This document shows, one piece after another, positions 44,825 to 57,790 of a DNA stretch of 64,000 nt (positions are counted from its first letter, which is position 1; each line of letters begins with the position of its first letter). Origin of the DNA: Ceratodon purpureus. Lineage: Eukaryota > Streptophyta > Bryopsida > Pseudoditrichales > Ditrichaceae. The stretch covers positions 2,304,776 through 2,368,775 of the forward strand of contig CM026428.1 in NCBI GenBank assembly GCA_014871385.1, read 5' to 3'. A model generated the notes under the pieces. That model did no database searches. It was not told where the DNA came from and saw only the letters and a list, made by a program, of their open reading frames with translations. Made by a program: the position numbers and the translations under genes.

Positions 44825-47800
44825 TCAACGACTGTCCAACGTTCTTCCAGGACTAGGACCAGCGTCTGGCGGAGGCCTGGGTGTTGCTTTAGAGCCACTT
44901 CGATTCGAAGGATCCTGCTCAAATCCACAACCACAATACACCAGCACGAATCTCAAATCTCTGCAAAGTTATTCTACTGCAGAAATGAAAATTTACATCA
45001 ATTGCAACGTGGAAGGTCCGAAGGTATACACGTTGAGAGTACTTTATTGAATTAAGCAGATTCAAATGGAAAGTCGAGGCAGCATTAGGTAGAACTTGCA
45101 GGCATTGCGACTTAAATGCAAGAACTGAAACTGTGAAGAATTTTTTAATTCTTATTTTGGTTTAAGGAATCAAAGTATGATAATTATGATATGACTTTTG
45201 TTGAATATTGAGGTGGAGACCTTTGCAAGTTAACCTATAGAAGGCTGAAAAGGATAGTAGATTCTAAAATGAGAGACTTACTTCTGGTCCAGCAGAATCT
45301 CGCAATCGACTCATAATGCGAGCCTGCAAGCGCTGAATTTCAAGATGAAGGCTATCGACTGCATTGGGGTCGTCGTCCAATACCATGCGATGCGGGCCTT
45401 CCCCTGTTGTTTGAAGAGCTCCACCACCACCAGCCTCAAGCGGTTGTTGCTCAGGTCGCTGATCTGTCATAGCATATGATCCAGGCTCCCCTGTATATCC
45501 TAGTGGTGTCGGCCTCGTTGTGGAAACGAGTGCAAACGACGTCTCCCAATCGGGTTGCGACATGTCTTGCCCCTGATACAACAAGACAGAGCGGCTCTCC
45601 TGATCGAGTGTGTCCTCACTTGCCTGCCGATGCGTCTCGGTGCCCATATCCGTATGTGCAGGCTCGTCCAGCGGGCGAGATGTCCCACCCATGACTGAGT
45701 CTGGTGGCTTCTCCAGAGTGGGTGTGGAATCATGGTGGCCGGCATGTAGTGGTTCAAAGCCACTCACTATGCCATGAGGTAGTAATTCAGGAAGTGCGTC
45801 CGTGCGAGATGGTATTTCCTCCTGCTGGTCTCCGTAGTATGTAGTGGAGGGAGCTTCAGTTACGTAGGCATAACTTTGCTCTCTGCGTATTAACGTCGGT
45901 GCTCCTTCCAAACTTGTACTAGCGCTTCGTTGTTGAAGGGCGCTCTTGGCTTCCTCGTATGTCTGACGCATGGACTGCTTGGTAGAAAAGCCACATCTTC
46001 GAGGATCCTGATTGAGTGGTGTTGCTGACCAGGAATTTAAGCCTGAAACAAACGATTTCGTCTTCATGGCCGTTTGCTCTGTATTTCGTGGATGAAATAT
46101 GTCAGATATCAGATGATGGAGTAAAACGTATATCTTTCTAACAATCTGGTCCCGATTGTCAGAATTCACAAGACCGAGTACATGGATTATAATGGACGGG
46201 TAATAGATTTGCAAGTTGCAGATCAAGTAAAGATACCTTCTGTTAGGGCTAAAGTATATTGAAGATAGAAAAGAAGAAGGCAGAGAAGGGACATGATAAG
46301 GGCATGTTCTTTTCAATTTTATTTGAAATGCAACAATCGACTCTGAAGGCGAGACGAATAACTGAAAATCTTGGTGTAACTGTGCAGGGACCAAAGATGG
46401 AATACCGTACCGGACATAAGCTTTATCTCGTATTCCAACTTCCGTACACGACTTTCTTTAGAATCCATTGCCAACTCCATATTTTGTAATTGCTCTTGCA
46501 CCTCTTGCACCTGCAAGACCAATACCAAATTAAAGATACTGATTTGTTTTTGCTTTTGAACGATGAACTTCGCACCAGTAGGAACAACAGGTGTTAAATC
46601 CCAATTTAATTAAGAAGAGACGACTCTTTTTTTGTGAAAAGTGCGCATTCTATTATTGGTGCAGAGAATCATCAATACCTCTTGCTGTTTACAGCATAGC
46701 AGTGTCTCCAGCTCTTGGATGCGACTGTCTCTGCATTCAACTGTTTCACATAACGTGCAGTTGGCCACTGCTAATTTGCGTTGCACCTCTCCTAACTCCA
46801 ATTCTCGCCTCTGTTTTTGCGTCATAAGTACGTTAGCAGTGACAAACACCCGCGTCCTAAATAATAACTAGCATCTAGTAGCAGCCAATACCAGGCACTG
46901 AAGAAGCATTAGATACGAAAATTAGGGTAGAATAAGCCAACATTTTATACGTGGTTTCTAGGTGTAAATTCCGTACCCGACAGTTTCCTTCCAATGTAGC
47001 GAACTGGCACTCACGATCTTCTAGTAATTTCCTCAGCGATCCAGCAATCTCAAAAGCACTTGTGAGTTTCTCTTGGGACTCGTCTGATGCCCCTTCGAGT
47101 CTCTCTGCTGTTTCTTTCAATGCCTGAGCGCCGAATCAGAGCCCCAATGACGACAGGTCAGTTGATGCAAGATCAGCGAATATGGAGAGTGGATTATCAT
47201 GCGATAAAGTACATGGCTGTCAGGATTTGTTACCAATAAGATGAGCTCAACGAACTCAATCTAACAAACAATCTACAAGATGTGTACACTCTGGAACAAA
47301 CCTTTTCGTACGAATCAATTTGAGAGGTTTTATCAGACAATTGGATGCGGAGCTCTTTAAGAGACTGCTCCAAGTTTTGAATTTCCAAGGTATGATGAAT
47401 CTCCCCAGCAGTATCCTCTGCATTCTTCATTTGGAGCTTTTTCTGCATCATCGTGGTTGCAGCACCGATGTTAGTTTACACCAAAGAGTTGGTAAGGCAG
47501 TAATAAAATTAAGGGGCCAATTGTGCTTGCAATTTTTTATTTTTTTAGATTTTGTGTGTGATTTTACGTTTGTCGAAAGACACGATTATGGGCAGAATGT
47601 GTAACTACTACCTGAAGACCCTGAATCTCACACTCAAGCTCCTCACATCGACAGTGCTGCTGCTCTATTTCACCACGCATGGAGTTTTCTAGCATGGCGC
47701 CATCTTCTAGAGCACGATGCAGATTCTCCTCTTGTTTCTCCTTCTCATTGATGGTCGTCTTGAGGTATGCTACTTCTGATGACATTGTATGAAGACGGTC

Positions 47801-50800
47801 AATCAGTTGAAGATTCTCCACGTCGACAGTAGTGACCTGATGCTTCTGCTCCTCAAATTGTGCCTGAAATATGATCCAATCCAATTTTTCAGAAACGAAT
47901 CGAGAAGTTTATATGCCCTCTCATCCTAGATATCCTGGACATCTAGGACATTTCGAATATTAAAAATGAAGAGGACTTACAAAAAAATGATAATCTTCAG
48001 AAAACATTGTCAAGATTAATTGTTCTGATATTTTGGCTAATTCACAGCAATTCTCTTCATATATTTCTTTCACTTGCAAGCTTATTATTTCCTCCGACAT
48101 ATAAGTGCAATCATGCTAGTGCAAACACCCACTCCTTATAGAAAATTGTTCTGCTTCATTATGGTTCATTACAAAGGCGACTGTTTAGTATTAATAATAA
48201 AAACTCAAGAGCACTTTTATTACGCTATGCAGTTGAAATTGGACTGGTATCTTAGACAAACGGATTTCAGAAAGAAAAACTACAATCGCCATAGAGAAAA
48301 TTTTCTACTGCAGTTCGGCCATGTAATCAAGTAGTCGAAAGTATTCATTCCTTTCAATGGTAAAGTGAACCAAAACGGTAATGGGTTCTCTGAGCTTAGG
48401 AGTCTTGGCAACAACTTTCTATGAGGTCTATTCACATCGTAACCCAATCCACTGTTACATGAATGGCATAGGAATTGTGATCACCGGTGGCGACTTGAAA
48501 AGTTTCAAAGGTACCTGAGCTTCCAGAAGATCTTCGTGAAATTTAGCATTTGCGACTAGGAGGCCATCAAAAGTAGCATGCAGCCAGACATGCAGACTTT
48601 GGATCAGTAATGTCCGGCGACGGCGCACTGCAAACAAATTATCTAACTGCATGGCCTTACGCTTCCATGCTACTTGCTCCCACCACAATCTCAACATCCT
48701 TTTTGCCAGCTGTGCACAAAACCTAAGCGTTTGAACAGTACGCTCTGATGGAATTCTAATAGAAATTTTTTACTGCTTATGTTACAAGCTCACTTCTTGG
48801 AAAAGAACAATTAAAACAAGGAATTCAGACACGTGTTTGGGTCGATCTAGTTTGCAGAGCTTCACCTTGATATGCTTCCGTTTTCTGTATGTTGCAGCCC
48901 TGTGGTCCTTCTTCTTCCTGCATTGACATGAAAATTGAATTCTCCAAAAAAATGTGTTGGTAATCACAGGCATTCTGAACAGAATAATTGAATCACATGC
49001 AAACATTCAAGACCCTACAAGACAGAAAAGAGACTGGTAAGATATTATGCACTCTCCAGCTGAATCTTACTTTATTGATTCGTATATATGGTAATCTCGC
49101 CAAAAAACCATTGCTGCCCTTGTCAGCGCCTGGTTTACTTCTGCTGTAGCTCTCTGTTGTGCTTTCTTGTAATTGACATTTTCTCTCCAAATTTGCATAC
49201 TCTAAAAATTTGGATAAGACATTAAGGAAATGTAATATGAGTACAAGTGTTTAAGTTGTAGCACAGATACTACCAAATTAAAGAAAAAGAGAAAAAGAAA
49301 AAAAAAAAAGAAAAAAAAAAAGAAGGAAAAAAACCATTGCTTCAAACCAGATCCAGAGAAGAATGAACAAACTGAAGTAGATCTTAACGCACGGTGATAA
49401 TTTCATGATACTTTGGAAGTTTTAGCTGCCTGAGTTACCTGAATATGAAAATATCTGTCAAGCACTTCGTAGAATCGCCCAAAATAAGGAAATAGGGGAG
49501 ACAGGCAATACTGAACGGGTAGATACAAAACATGGCCAATATGGGTCGAGAAAAATTTAAGAAGTTTCTAACCTTGACAGAAAGTTTGTGAAGATAATGT
49601 CGGAAAGCCATTTTCTTGTAAATTCGCATGTGCATACTATATTGAAGAAAACTGCGCCAGCATTTTAGTACGTGATGTATTGTCTTGGTTGCTCTGAATG
49701 TGATAGCTCGCGAATAGCGTAGCTTGTCGAGCTTTATTGTACGTAGACCATGTTGCCACCTATATAATCAGTGACATTACATCAGATACTTTATTCACCA
49801 TTGACAGCACATTCGAATTCAACCAAAGGATCTCTCTTCTACTTGAGTGAAGCATGTTCCTCGTCAATAGTTTCTGACGCATGTTTTAGAAGAAACGGAC
49901 GGATCTAATTTGGCGGAATCCGTATGATTGTACTCTAGTTGACAGTAAAGTAAACAACTCTTACTTGAGCTCAATTTGTACCACTATTGTTGACACGATG
50001 TCAAAGATACATGTCCAACCAGCTTGGCCTCAGCAGACGACTCGATAAGAACTACCACTGGAGGACTATCAAGATATACATCATCGGAGAGGCAAACAAA
50101 GAAGCAAGTCTTCTTCTGATCCTACTCATTGGATAGCGAAATACTCATTCAGAGCAAGGGGTACGAATCACAACAGCCTTTGATGTCACTTCTGAGAAAG
50201 TTCATCGGGTTAAGCAGAACGAGATGTCCTTCAAACATCCCTTACCAGGTGTAACATCATCCAATAAGATACTACTAAAACCTCGTAAAACCTGGAAGAA
50301 TCGTAGTTGCAGATCTATGACATGCTTCAAAGGGGGAATTGAAAGAATGTATGGATGTGATGACCTGGAAAAAGTGCGTTTTATGCACCAGGTCTTGCTT
50401 ACTTCCACAGCTTCCTCGAATTTAATGCGGCGTACCCATTTTACATAAACTATGCATCGCCATGCAGCTGTAGCTTGCTTCATTGTCATCATGTTGATAT
50501 GCGCCTGCACTTCTGCAAATTTTCTCCTCTTCGGTACTGCGAATGTTTTCAGCCAGTCTTGCCACGACTCAAAACTAAAGCGCATCAACGATTTGCTAAA
50601 GTGCCTCATTGCTTTTCCCATAAGAAGCTTCTCTTCTTTCGCCGTCAACTTCCAAGCCCGGAGAGTCCATATCCACCTTTCAAAGTAGTTCTGTAGGCAC
50701 TTCCGATTCCAATGGGTTACCGCAACCAAATATCGTTCTGGATTTTCGCGTAACCGGACGATATAAGCCACCCATACGTGCATGCTGTGGAACAACCGTG

Positions 50801-53594
50801 CAGTGTCTTGTTTCTTCAGAGAATCAATGCCCATGCGTCTAGCAACCATACTCAACCTCCAAGCTCTCCAGCAATCATGAAAAACATTCTGTATTACCCA
50901 TGTGAGAGGTGAAGTTAGTTATTATTAACATTTGACACAATTGATGTTTCAGTAAACTGGTTCTGTTTTGGGTATACAACGTCAGTCATGTGTGATCGTC
51001 AGGGGAAATCAGAACAACCTCATTGCTGGACTCGTCACCAATACTGTAATGACACAGAAGATGCATTAAGTAACAGACAAAAAAGACGAAAGATTAGGCG
51101 TGGAATAAACAAAACAAACAGCAGCGGTGAGGTTGAGGTCTCAGAATGCATAAAGTTATGGTTGGAACTAAACTTCTTCATTAAAAGTGAGTAAATATCA
51201 AGAAATTACTGCAAGTCTCTCTAACCCCAACAACTTAACCGGTATAGATTTCTAGACAGAAAAGTTCTTTAATATTCGTAAACGCCAGATGCTTGCTTGA
51301 CAGGTATTCTTAAAAAAGTACCTTGCTGTGACGGTCATGTGCTCGGCGTATTACAGACGAGCGCTGAGTGGCCATCCGCAGATAGTACGATATCTTCTTG
51401 CAACAGTGGCGTCTGTACAGCTTTCTGGCCTGTACTGTGTTTGCTCTATCAATACATTGCTCCTTAACTCCCAATTGAAGATTTATAAAGGCCCGACGAA
51501 TCACTGCTTTTCTTCCCATCCTATCCAACTTTTGATCCAATTGCTCCTGTTAATGCAAACAGTCTAAGATAAGTTGACAATCTCTCAGAAAATCACCATC
51601 ACCCTACGATTTCATGAGGGCTTGTGAAACAGACAGCCTAATATACGAAATACCATCAAAACATGTGCTAAGCCTAGTCAAGGTCAACCGAATGAAGATA
51701 GCCGCGAGTGAGGTGAGTTTGCTCCATATAGAATCCAAACATGCAAAAGGATGAAGAGGTGTCAATCCAGTGATTCTGAGAGCGAAATCCTGATAGTTCA
51801 GAAACTACACCGCTTATACCTCCTTACCTTAAGGATGAGATCTCGAAGCTCATTGCTGTAATCATCAGCTTTCTTCTTTAGAAAAGCTGTTTCTTTCGCA
51901 AATTTCTCAAGTCGTTCCTCCAGCTTGGCCTTCACGTCCAAAGTAGATAACAGCTCCTCCTGCACGGGCTCAAAACCCAGATTTTGAGTGCTGCCCGATT
52001 TTGTAATGGCAGACCCAAGCACCGAGTTTATGAGAATAACAAGGATTCGAGGCACAACATCCCCATATTACAGCAAGAAGCACATATCAGAACGCTTACT
52101 ATCGTTTCAATCAAATATGGCGTCATCGTGGATACTGAGGCGCTTAATGACATTTTCTTACGCACTACCCCCGGCTAATGTCTCAAACCATGCTACTGAG
52201 ACTGAATATACAGCACTTGTCCATTGATAAAAAGCGTCGGTTCACCTGTAGCTCATTGACTTTCTCCTGGGCTTCGGCCTTTGCCCGCAAATCTTCACCC
52301 ATGCTCTGAATCCGAGTCTGAAGTGAGGTCCTCTCATTTTCGAACTCCAGTACCCTTCGTTGTAGAACACCCTCTATCTCCTTCTTCTCTTTTTCGAGAG
52401 CTGTTGCTCTGGTAAGACAGCATTAATTAATACATCTCTCCGATGTAGGCAGATAAAAATACCGAGACACATAACAGATATCACAAGCTCAGTCCAAGAC
52501 AAGAATTGACACCTCAGTACCATTAAAAGCGCAGTAAAATGTTGGTAGTGTAATTCCAGACATGGAAGACACAAGTATGTACTTAAGCGTCTCCGAACTA
52601 CGACTTAGAAGCCCCACCTCTGAGCTAACCGACGTTGCAGCTCAAGTGTCTGCTCCATATCTTCATGAAGAGTATTCAGCTCAGTCTCAGCTCTCTCCAC
52701 ATTTTCGTGATTCTGCTTCATGTATACCTCCAGCCTGCCATTTATATGTACCACACAAACCGTTAATTCTAGATATATACCAAGTCTCCAAAATACCAAG
52801 TCTCCAAAATAGCAGCTCAGGATTAAAGCACAAATTTGCAAGTTGAGCCATGGACAGAGAGCAAGAACACTTGAGGGAACCTTTCGCGAAGCTGTTGATT
52901 GATACTTTGCAGCCGCTGTTCGCCGTCAATGTGAGCTTCCAAATCAATCTGCAAAGCAGCCACTTGGCGACGAAGAGTAGCCGCATCAGAAGCCGGAGGC
53001 ACCATCAACCCTTCCGCTCGCAGCCGGGGTCCAGCTGCTCGATGCGCCGATTCTGGGCCCATTCTTGTGAGTGAGCCTCCACCGGGGCTCTCCCCAGGGT
53101 TAGTAGGCTTGCTAAACGCAACTGACTTATTCCCTAAGGGGCTTGTTCGACTTGACATGCCGGACATGCTGGAGGATGCGAAATTGTTTGCCGGAGCTTT
53201 ACCCCCTCCAGCAGCTTGTCCCTGTGATTTCACAAAGTGAAGTGATAAGAGATAAACCAAACACATTCCCAACTACCCCTCGAATGGAACCCTAATTATC
53301 ATGTGGCCTGTTCGTGAATCCCAGCCGATGGGATTTATTGATTCATAAATTCTGTTATAAGTTGCCGCACAATATCTCCTCACTAAATTAGTCTCAATGT
53401 CCTATAAGCCACATCCATAATCCATACAATCATTAACGAGCGATGCACTAACCTAAACAGACAACAAGAAACTGCTGAAGAAAAGAACACTATCGAGGTA
53501 TAATGTGGCAAACGAGTCAAAGGCTTACCGAGCGGGGAGAATGGAAAGGACTCCGAGAATTCGAGGGTCCACCGTGGAAGTGAGGATTGTCCAT
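44825..53594 (-). CDS. Large coiled-coil protein with Sfi1-like Trp repeats, 19 exons
   Basis: Exons: 53594-53529, 53221-52881, 52734-52618, 52408-52246, 51959-51828, 51546-51322, 50888-50365, 49759-49573, 49510-49439, 49201-49071, 48917-48866, 48709-48515, 47863-47612, 47442-47302, 47123-46977, 46810-46679, 46510-46411, 46042-45282, 44914-44825. All joins keep phase: 1,275 residues, no lesion. A Ser/Gly-rich head is followed by coiled coil (about residues 95-270). Residues about 270-736 hold basic helices with regularly placed Trp (CWRAWRLS, WNRKCLQNYFERWIWTLRAWK, FESWQDWLK, VLKCWRSFL, MVFWRDY, LWWEQVAWKRKAMQLDN), as in Sfi1 centrin-binding repeats. More coiled coil runs to about 993, then a disordered tail. 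Sfi1-type proteins act at centrosomes or basal bodies, so a role in sperm flagella or microtubule organising is inferred. The last exon is less certain: unspliced, the frame would stop at 45264. Confidence 0.82.
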
Positions 53595-55352
53595 CCCTTC
53601 ATATGTGTGCCTCTCGATTCAGAAATGGAACCTAAACTTGCTCTTGAAGCTCGCAATGTCCTCTACTCCTAACCAAATTGGCTAAACATTTCAGCAGCTG
53701 CCACAAGGCCCTGTAAACACCATTTCATTTATTGTGAACCCAAAGGCCTTGCAAACCTGTGCCGTAACAATCTCTTGACATGAACTCCAATGCAGTTCGC
53801 CGCAACCCTAAAGCAGTTCGTAGACTTTCTCAGCAATAAGGAATAAGAGTTCTCACTCGTTCGAATTAGAGACATGCAGTGCTGGAATCGGAGACTCAGC
53901 AAGCATTTTGGTCAATTACCCGCACTCTTATCCTCCAACCACCACCTTCTTCCACCAGTAATTTCCAACATGAAGGATGACTTGGTCGTACAAAAGCAAG
54001 CAGCTCATCTTCATGAGAAGAGCGCGCACACCAATCCCAAACGGAGAAATAGTCTCTCATTAAGCAACTACTTGTGTCATGTCGAAGCCAGCTGCACTCG
54101 GATACCTCGCATTGTGGAGCCAGGCTGAACCCCTAAAACCTTGGCGACGAACTAATTCTGCAACGAATTGGAGGAAGAGACACGGGACCTTCATGACTCA
54201 CGCGACCACAGTTATTTCTCACTTGCTCCACTTGAAAGCTCCTGCGCTGGAGTGAATAGGGTTAACGCAACTGTGACCACAAACGCGGGCAATGAACACT
54301 CCATGGCCACGGCCACGGTTGACAGACAATGCAAAAACTAACCACCATGCACCGCGCCACGGTTCCAATCCTCCTCCTCCTCCGCTACATCGCTTCAAAA
54401 CCTAAAACCTCAGGTGTACGCCACCATTCAGCTCCACACTCACTCAATCGCGTTCTCCACATTCCAAAGCATGCACTCCCACGTCATTGATCTCTTCAAC
54501 ATCCAACCCCTTACGCCAACGATTGTTGAAAAACCTAACTAGCTCCATGTGCCCAGCATGCCGGAGGCTCACACCACCACCTCCACCACCACCACTCTCT
54601 TCGCTCCAATAACCAATCAATCTAAAGTCCCCGCCACAACAACCACCATCTGCTTCAAAACTCTGACGATGATGCACTCTCACTACTCCCCCTCCCCAAG
54701 GATCGCCAAATCCCAATGCATTGCTATCCTTCTTCAAATTACAACTTGCATTAAAATCTCCACTGATCTCAAATCACTCCGACTCTCTGCGCAAGCTCCT
54801 TCCCAAATGAACTGAACGTCTTCAGCTATGTAACACTGATCGATGAGTGCTGCAAGCCAAACCACATTCAGCCTGCAGGAATTAGTTTAGAATCGACGGT
54901 GGTTCCCACATCTGAGCGTGGAGGGCGTTGAAGGGAGTTGGGGATCGGAGTGGCGAAGGAATTCAGAGCTGCTGCTGCCATGCAGATCCATGCACTCACG
55001 TAATGTAGTACGTCGGCAATATTGGGCAAGTTGATTACATGCATGTAATGTTTATGAATGAAATTTACGTGAATTGGCGATTCAGCAATTACAGCAGCAG
55101 CGGCGGTTAACGACGTCACCCAAGCACTGGCCCAGACTAAACGTCACAAGTGAAATTCGGTTCTGCAAGTGTCCTGTTTTCTTCCCTTTACAATGTTCCA
55201 ACGTTTACAATGTTGTCTTTCGCATGTGTGTTCTTTATTTGTTGAATCGTTGAAATTGATCTTTTTTATGATACTCCTATAAAACAAGAATGTAATATAC
55301 TCTAAATACAATATAAAAAATTAATTTCATTTGTTGAGAGTCTTGAAATTTT
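53595..55352. other. Intergenic region upstream of the Sfi1-like gene
   Basis: First part is the promoter and 5' leader of the Sfi1-like gene. Around 54,560-54,600 and 54,630-54,660 are simple CCA/CAC-rich stretches that create artefactual open frames. No gene recognised. Confidence 0.5.
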
Positions 55353-55490
55353 TCAATCATGTAAAGTTTTTTTTTTTTTTATGAGGCACACAAGGCGCTT
55401 TTTTGGCCGTGGCATTGCATTAGGTGGTGAGGCGCATGCAACATCAAGTATTTGTAGTGGGTAGAACCTAGGATCAATCATGTAAAGTTT
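55353..55490 (-). mobile_element. Short SINE-like retroposon with poly(A) tail and 17-bp target duplication
   Basis: TCAATCATGTAAAGTTT occurs at 55353-55369 and 55474-55490. Between the copies lies a run of T (the poly(A) of an element on the minus strand), then about 90 bp of unique GC-richer sequence. The minus-strand 5' end includes TAGGTTCTACCC, which weakly resembles a tRNA B box. A poly(A) tail plus a long duplication is the mark of LINE-driven target-primed insertion. The family is not identified; a truncated processed transcript is also possible. Confidence 0.75.
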
Positions 55491-55510
55491 TAATGGCATC
55501 AGGTAAACCT

Positions 55511-55676
55511 AGTATACAAATATAGTTGGCTCCCATTTGTCATTCCGGCTTCGGCCGTGGGCTCCCCGTCTGTGGAGGGGCGTGACGACCCTCTGGGCCT
55601 TTCCAGGCTTCTTGGCCGTTTGTAACTTCTCTCTTTCCACTTAAGCCAAAGCGGCATTTCTGAGTATACAAATATA
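55511..55676. repeat. 138-bp GC-rich insertion flanked by 14-bp direct repeats
   Basis: AGTATACAAATATA at 55511-55524 and 55663-55676 flanks a GC-rich 138-bp segment in AT-rich DNA. Read on the minus strand the insert is open through its whole length (PLWLKWKERSYKRP and on). No poly(A) and no terminal inverted repeat. It looks like a second small insertion, source unknown. Confidence 0.7.
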
Positions 55677-57359
55677 CTAGTAACTACTTCCAAAGTCTAC
55701 TGGATTTTTACTTTTTTAACATAAATAAGAATATTTCTTTATAAAATAATAAATCATTTTACATTCATATTTGAATATTTTACTTCAAATTTAAATGAAA
55801 CAAGAGCTATTTCTTGGCCACGAGGTTCTAGTACGACCAAAATTAAAAACATCACTACAAGGAGTAAGCCATGGTCGAGTCCTCATTGAGCAAAATATTG
55901 ATGGCAATGACGATAATGAAAAAAGTAGCAATTGTGAGCACTTCTTCAAGGCTAGTCATAAACAAGCAAGGTCAAGCATAGTAGGGCTCCTAGATGAACA
56001 ATGATCAAAAATGAATGTCAAATGATCAAAGTCTTTTGTTTGGAATCGAAGACTTCTCATTAGGCCTTTTTTAATAAGTTTCTTATTGAACCAGGAGCAA
56101 TCTGTAGAAAGTGCAAGTCATAGTGCATGTTGCTTTTTTATCAACATTACCATGTATATTCTTCTTCAAGCCAAACAAATTCTTATTCAAATAAGCCTCA
56201 AGCTTGCATCATCTTTGTTTTTAAGCGGAAATGTAAGCTTAGATGCAAACAGAAGGTATAGTCCAACTGGACACACTAAAATGGAATTGACAATCTAAAT
56301 ATGATATGAAGTTGAAATTTGTAGCTTGTAAAAAATGACATTACAATGATGATTCTTGTACTTTCATTAATTTGCAATCAGTCGAAGTAATAAATTTTGT
56401 ACTTACAATGTATATTTAGAAATTACACGCATCAAATGAATGATTTTTATAAAGTTGAAGAATTTTAAAACATTCAGGAAAGATGTACACTGAAGTCCAA
56501 AATAAGCACAAAAGAATTCAAAGATAAGATTATTTTATATTAGAATTTATAGAACAGTCGGTCACATAGTGCCTCAGATGGGTTTGTCATGAAATATTAC
56601 ATATGTTCTACCATAATTTGATGATTGATTTAACATTGCAATGTAGAAGTTTCAATTACCTTCTTCTATCCTATGTCTAATTTTCCATACATGATATATT
56701 AATGTCTAATTTTCCATACATGATATATTAATATCAAGTCAATATAATTTTATTTAACTTTCTCAACCTTGTTAATTAAATCAAGTTGTTAATAAACATA
56801 CTAACTATCAATGTTGTTTTTATCTTCACTTCAATAAAAGCTTTGATTCTTCAGTCAAAGACCACCACGCATGATGACTTCAACATTTGTGGGATTTTGT
56901 AGGATTGAGCTGAATGTCATGAATGAGTCATATTTTGTTGCAAAGATTACACGTTTTGTTGTGTAAACTTACACATTGTTCGATTCAATGCACGGCCAGT
57001 AGTAGTCACTTAATTATATAAGTTCAGCAATTCCCATAGAGCCTTACCACCAGAAGGTGGCATTAAATCCCAGAAGAGTTTGTATAGCCCACACAGCCTA
57101 CAAACAACATTCTTACAAATTAAAGGGCCTTCTATTCACGTTGGTATTATTTATAGAGAGAGAAACTTCGGTCTCCGGAGGAGACCAACGTGAATTGAGT
57201 GTCTGTTCGATCCACCCCCAAGCCAGAGTCCACAGGACAAAGGTATGAGAGTAAAGATCTACTCCCCCCTTTCGAGAGTAGACACTTTAGTCACAAGTAA
57301 CCGGAACAAAAAACAAAACCAATAACCAGAAAAAGAGTAGGACAAGAGGCACAGGGTGG
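55677..57359. other. AT-rich gene-free DNA with a small tandem repeat and a hairpin
   Basis: A 29-bp unit (ATGTCTAATTTTCCATACAT and nine more bases) is duplicated at 56673-56701 and 56702-56730. A 12-bp perfect inverted repeat, ATTCACGTTGGT at 57134-57145 and its complement at 57184-57195, encloses a nested GGTCTCC/GGAGACC pair. No gene recognised. Confidence 0.6.
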
Positions 57360-57790
57360 GTATGGAGAAGGGGCGTGAGGTTTATATGCAGGCGTGGGGA
57401 GGATTGAAGAGTGTAATCTAGGGAGGGTCAAGGTTTTCAGGTAAGGGTTGGTGGTTTTCAAGTCTGCGTTTGTGGAGGAGAATAGACATGGCATAGTGGA
57501 TGGCAATAGTGTTGATGTTTTGGAAGGTAGTTTTGATGGTAGGTAGGGGGATATCGAACTTATTTTCAAGAAGTTTCATGGAAGGAGTGTGTGTGGTGGC
57601 AGGAGCGCCAGCGGTGATGATGATGAGGGGGTCTACTTTCTAGCCTTGGGCAGTAATGCTGGCAATTAAGGGATTATATTTGTTGGATTTGGCAGCAAGT
57701 GTTTCTGGGGAGAATCAGTCATTGCAGTATGTGAATTCAATGAATTGGATAGTAAGAGTGGGTTGAGATTTGGTGGGGGGGTCGCTTTGG
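57360..57790 (-). pseudogene. Degenerate relic of a LINE-type retrotransposon ORF
   Basis: Read on the minus strand, one frame gives TIQFIEFTYCND, then a stop, AAKSNKYNPLIASITAQG, another stop, then PLIIITAGAPATTHTPSMKL, then IKTTFQNINTIAIHYAMSIL and HKRRLENHQPLP. I recall this order of motifs from the end of reverse-transcriptase ORFs of some plant and algal non-LTR elements. Two or more stops break it, so it is dead. Assignment is from memory of motifs and is tentative. Confidence 0.45.

Noticed and set aside
50225-50306. A 46-nt exon in the Sfi1-like gene (from VLRGF to the LLDDVTP segment)
   Set aside because: It breaks phase with the next exon; joining 50365 directly to 49759 keeps phase.
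54444-54815. Overlapping open frames on both strands (Gly-rich on minus, Thr-rich on plus)
   Set aside because: They come from a CCA/TGG simple repeat with no recognisable domain.
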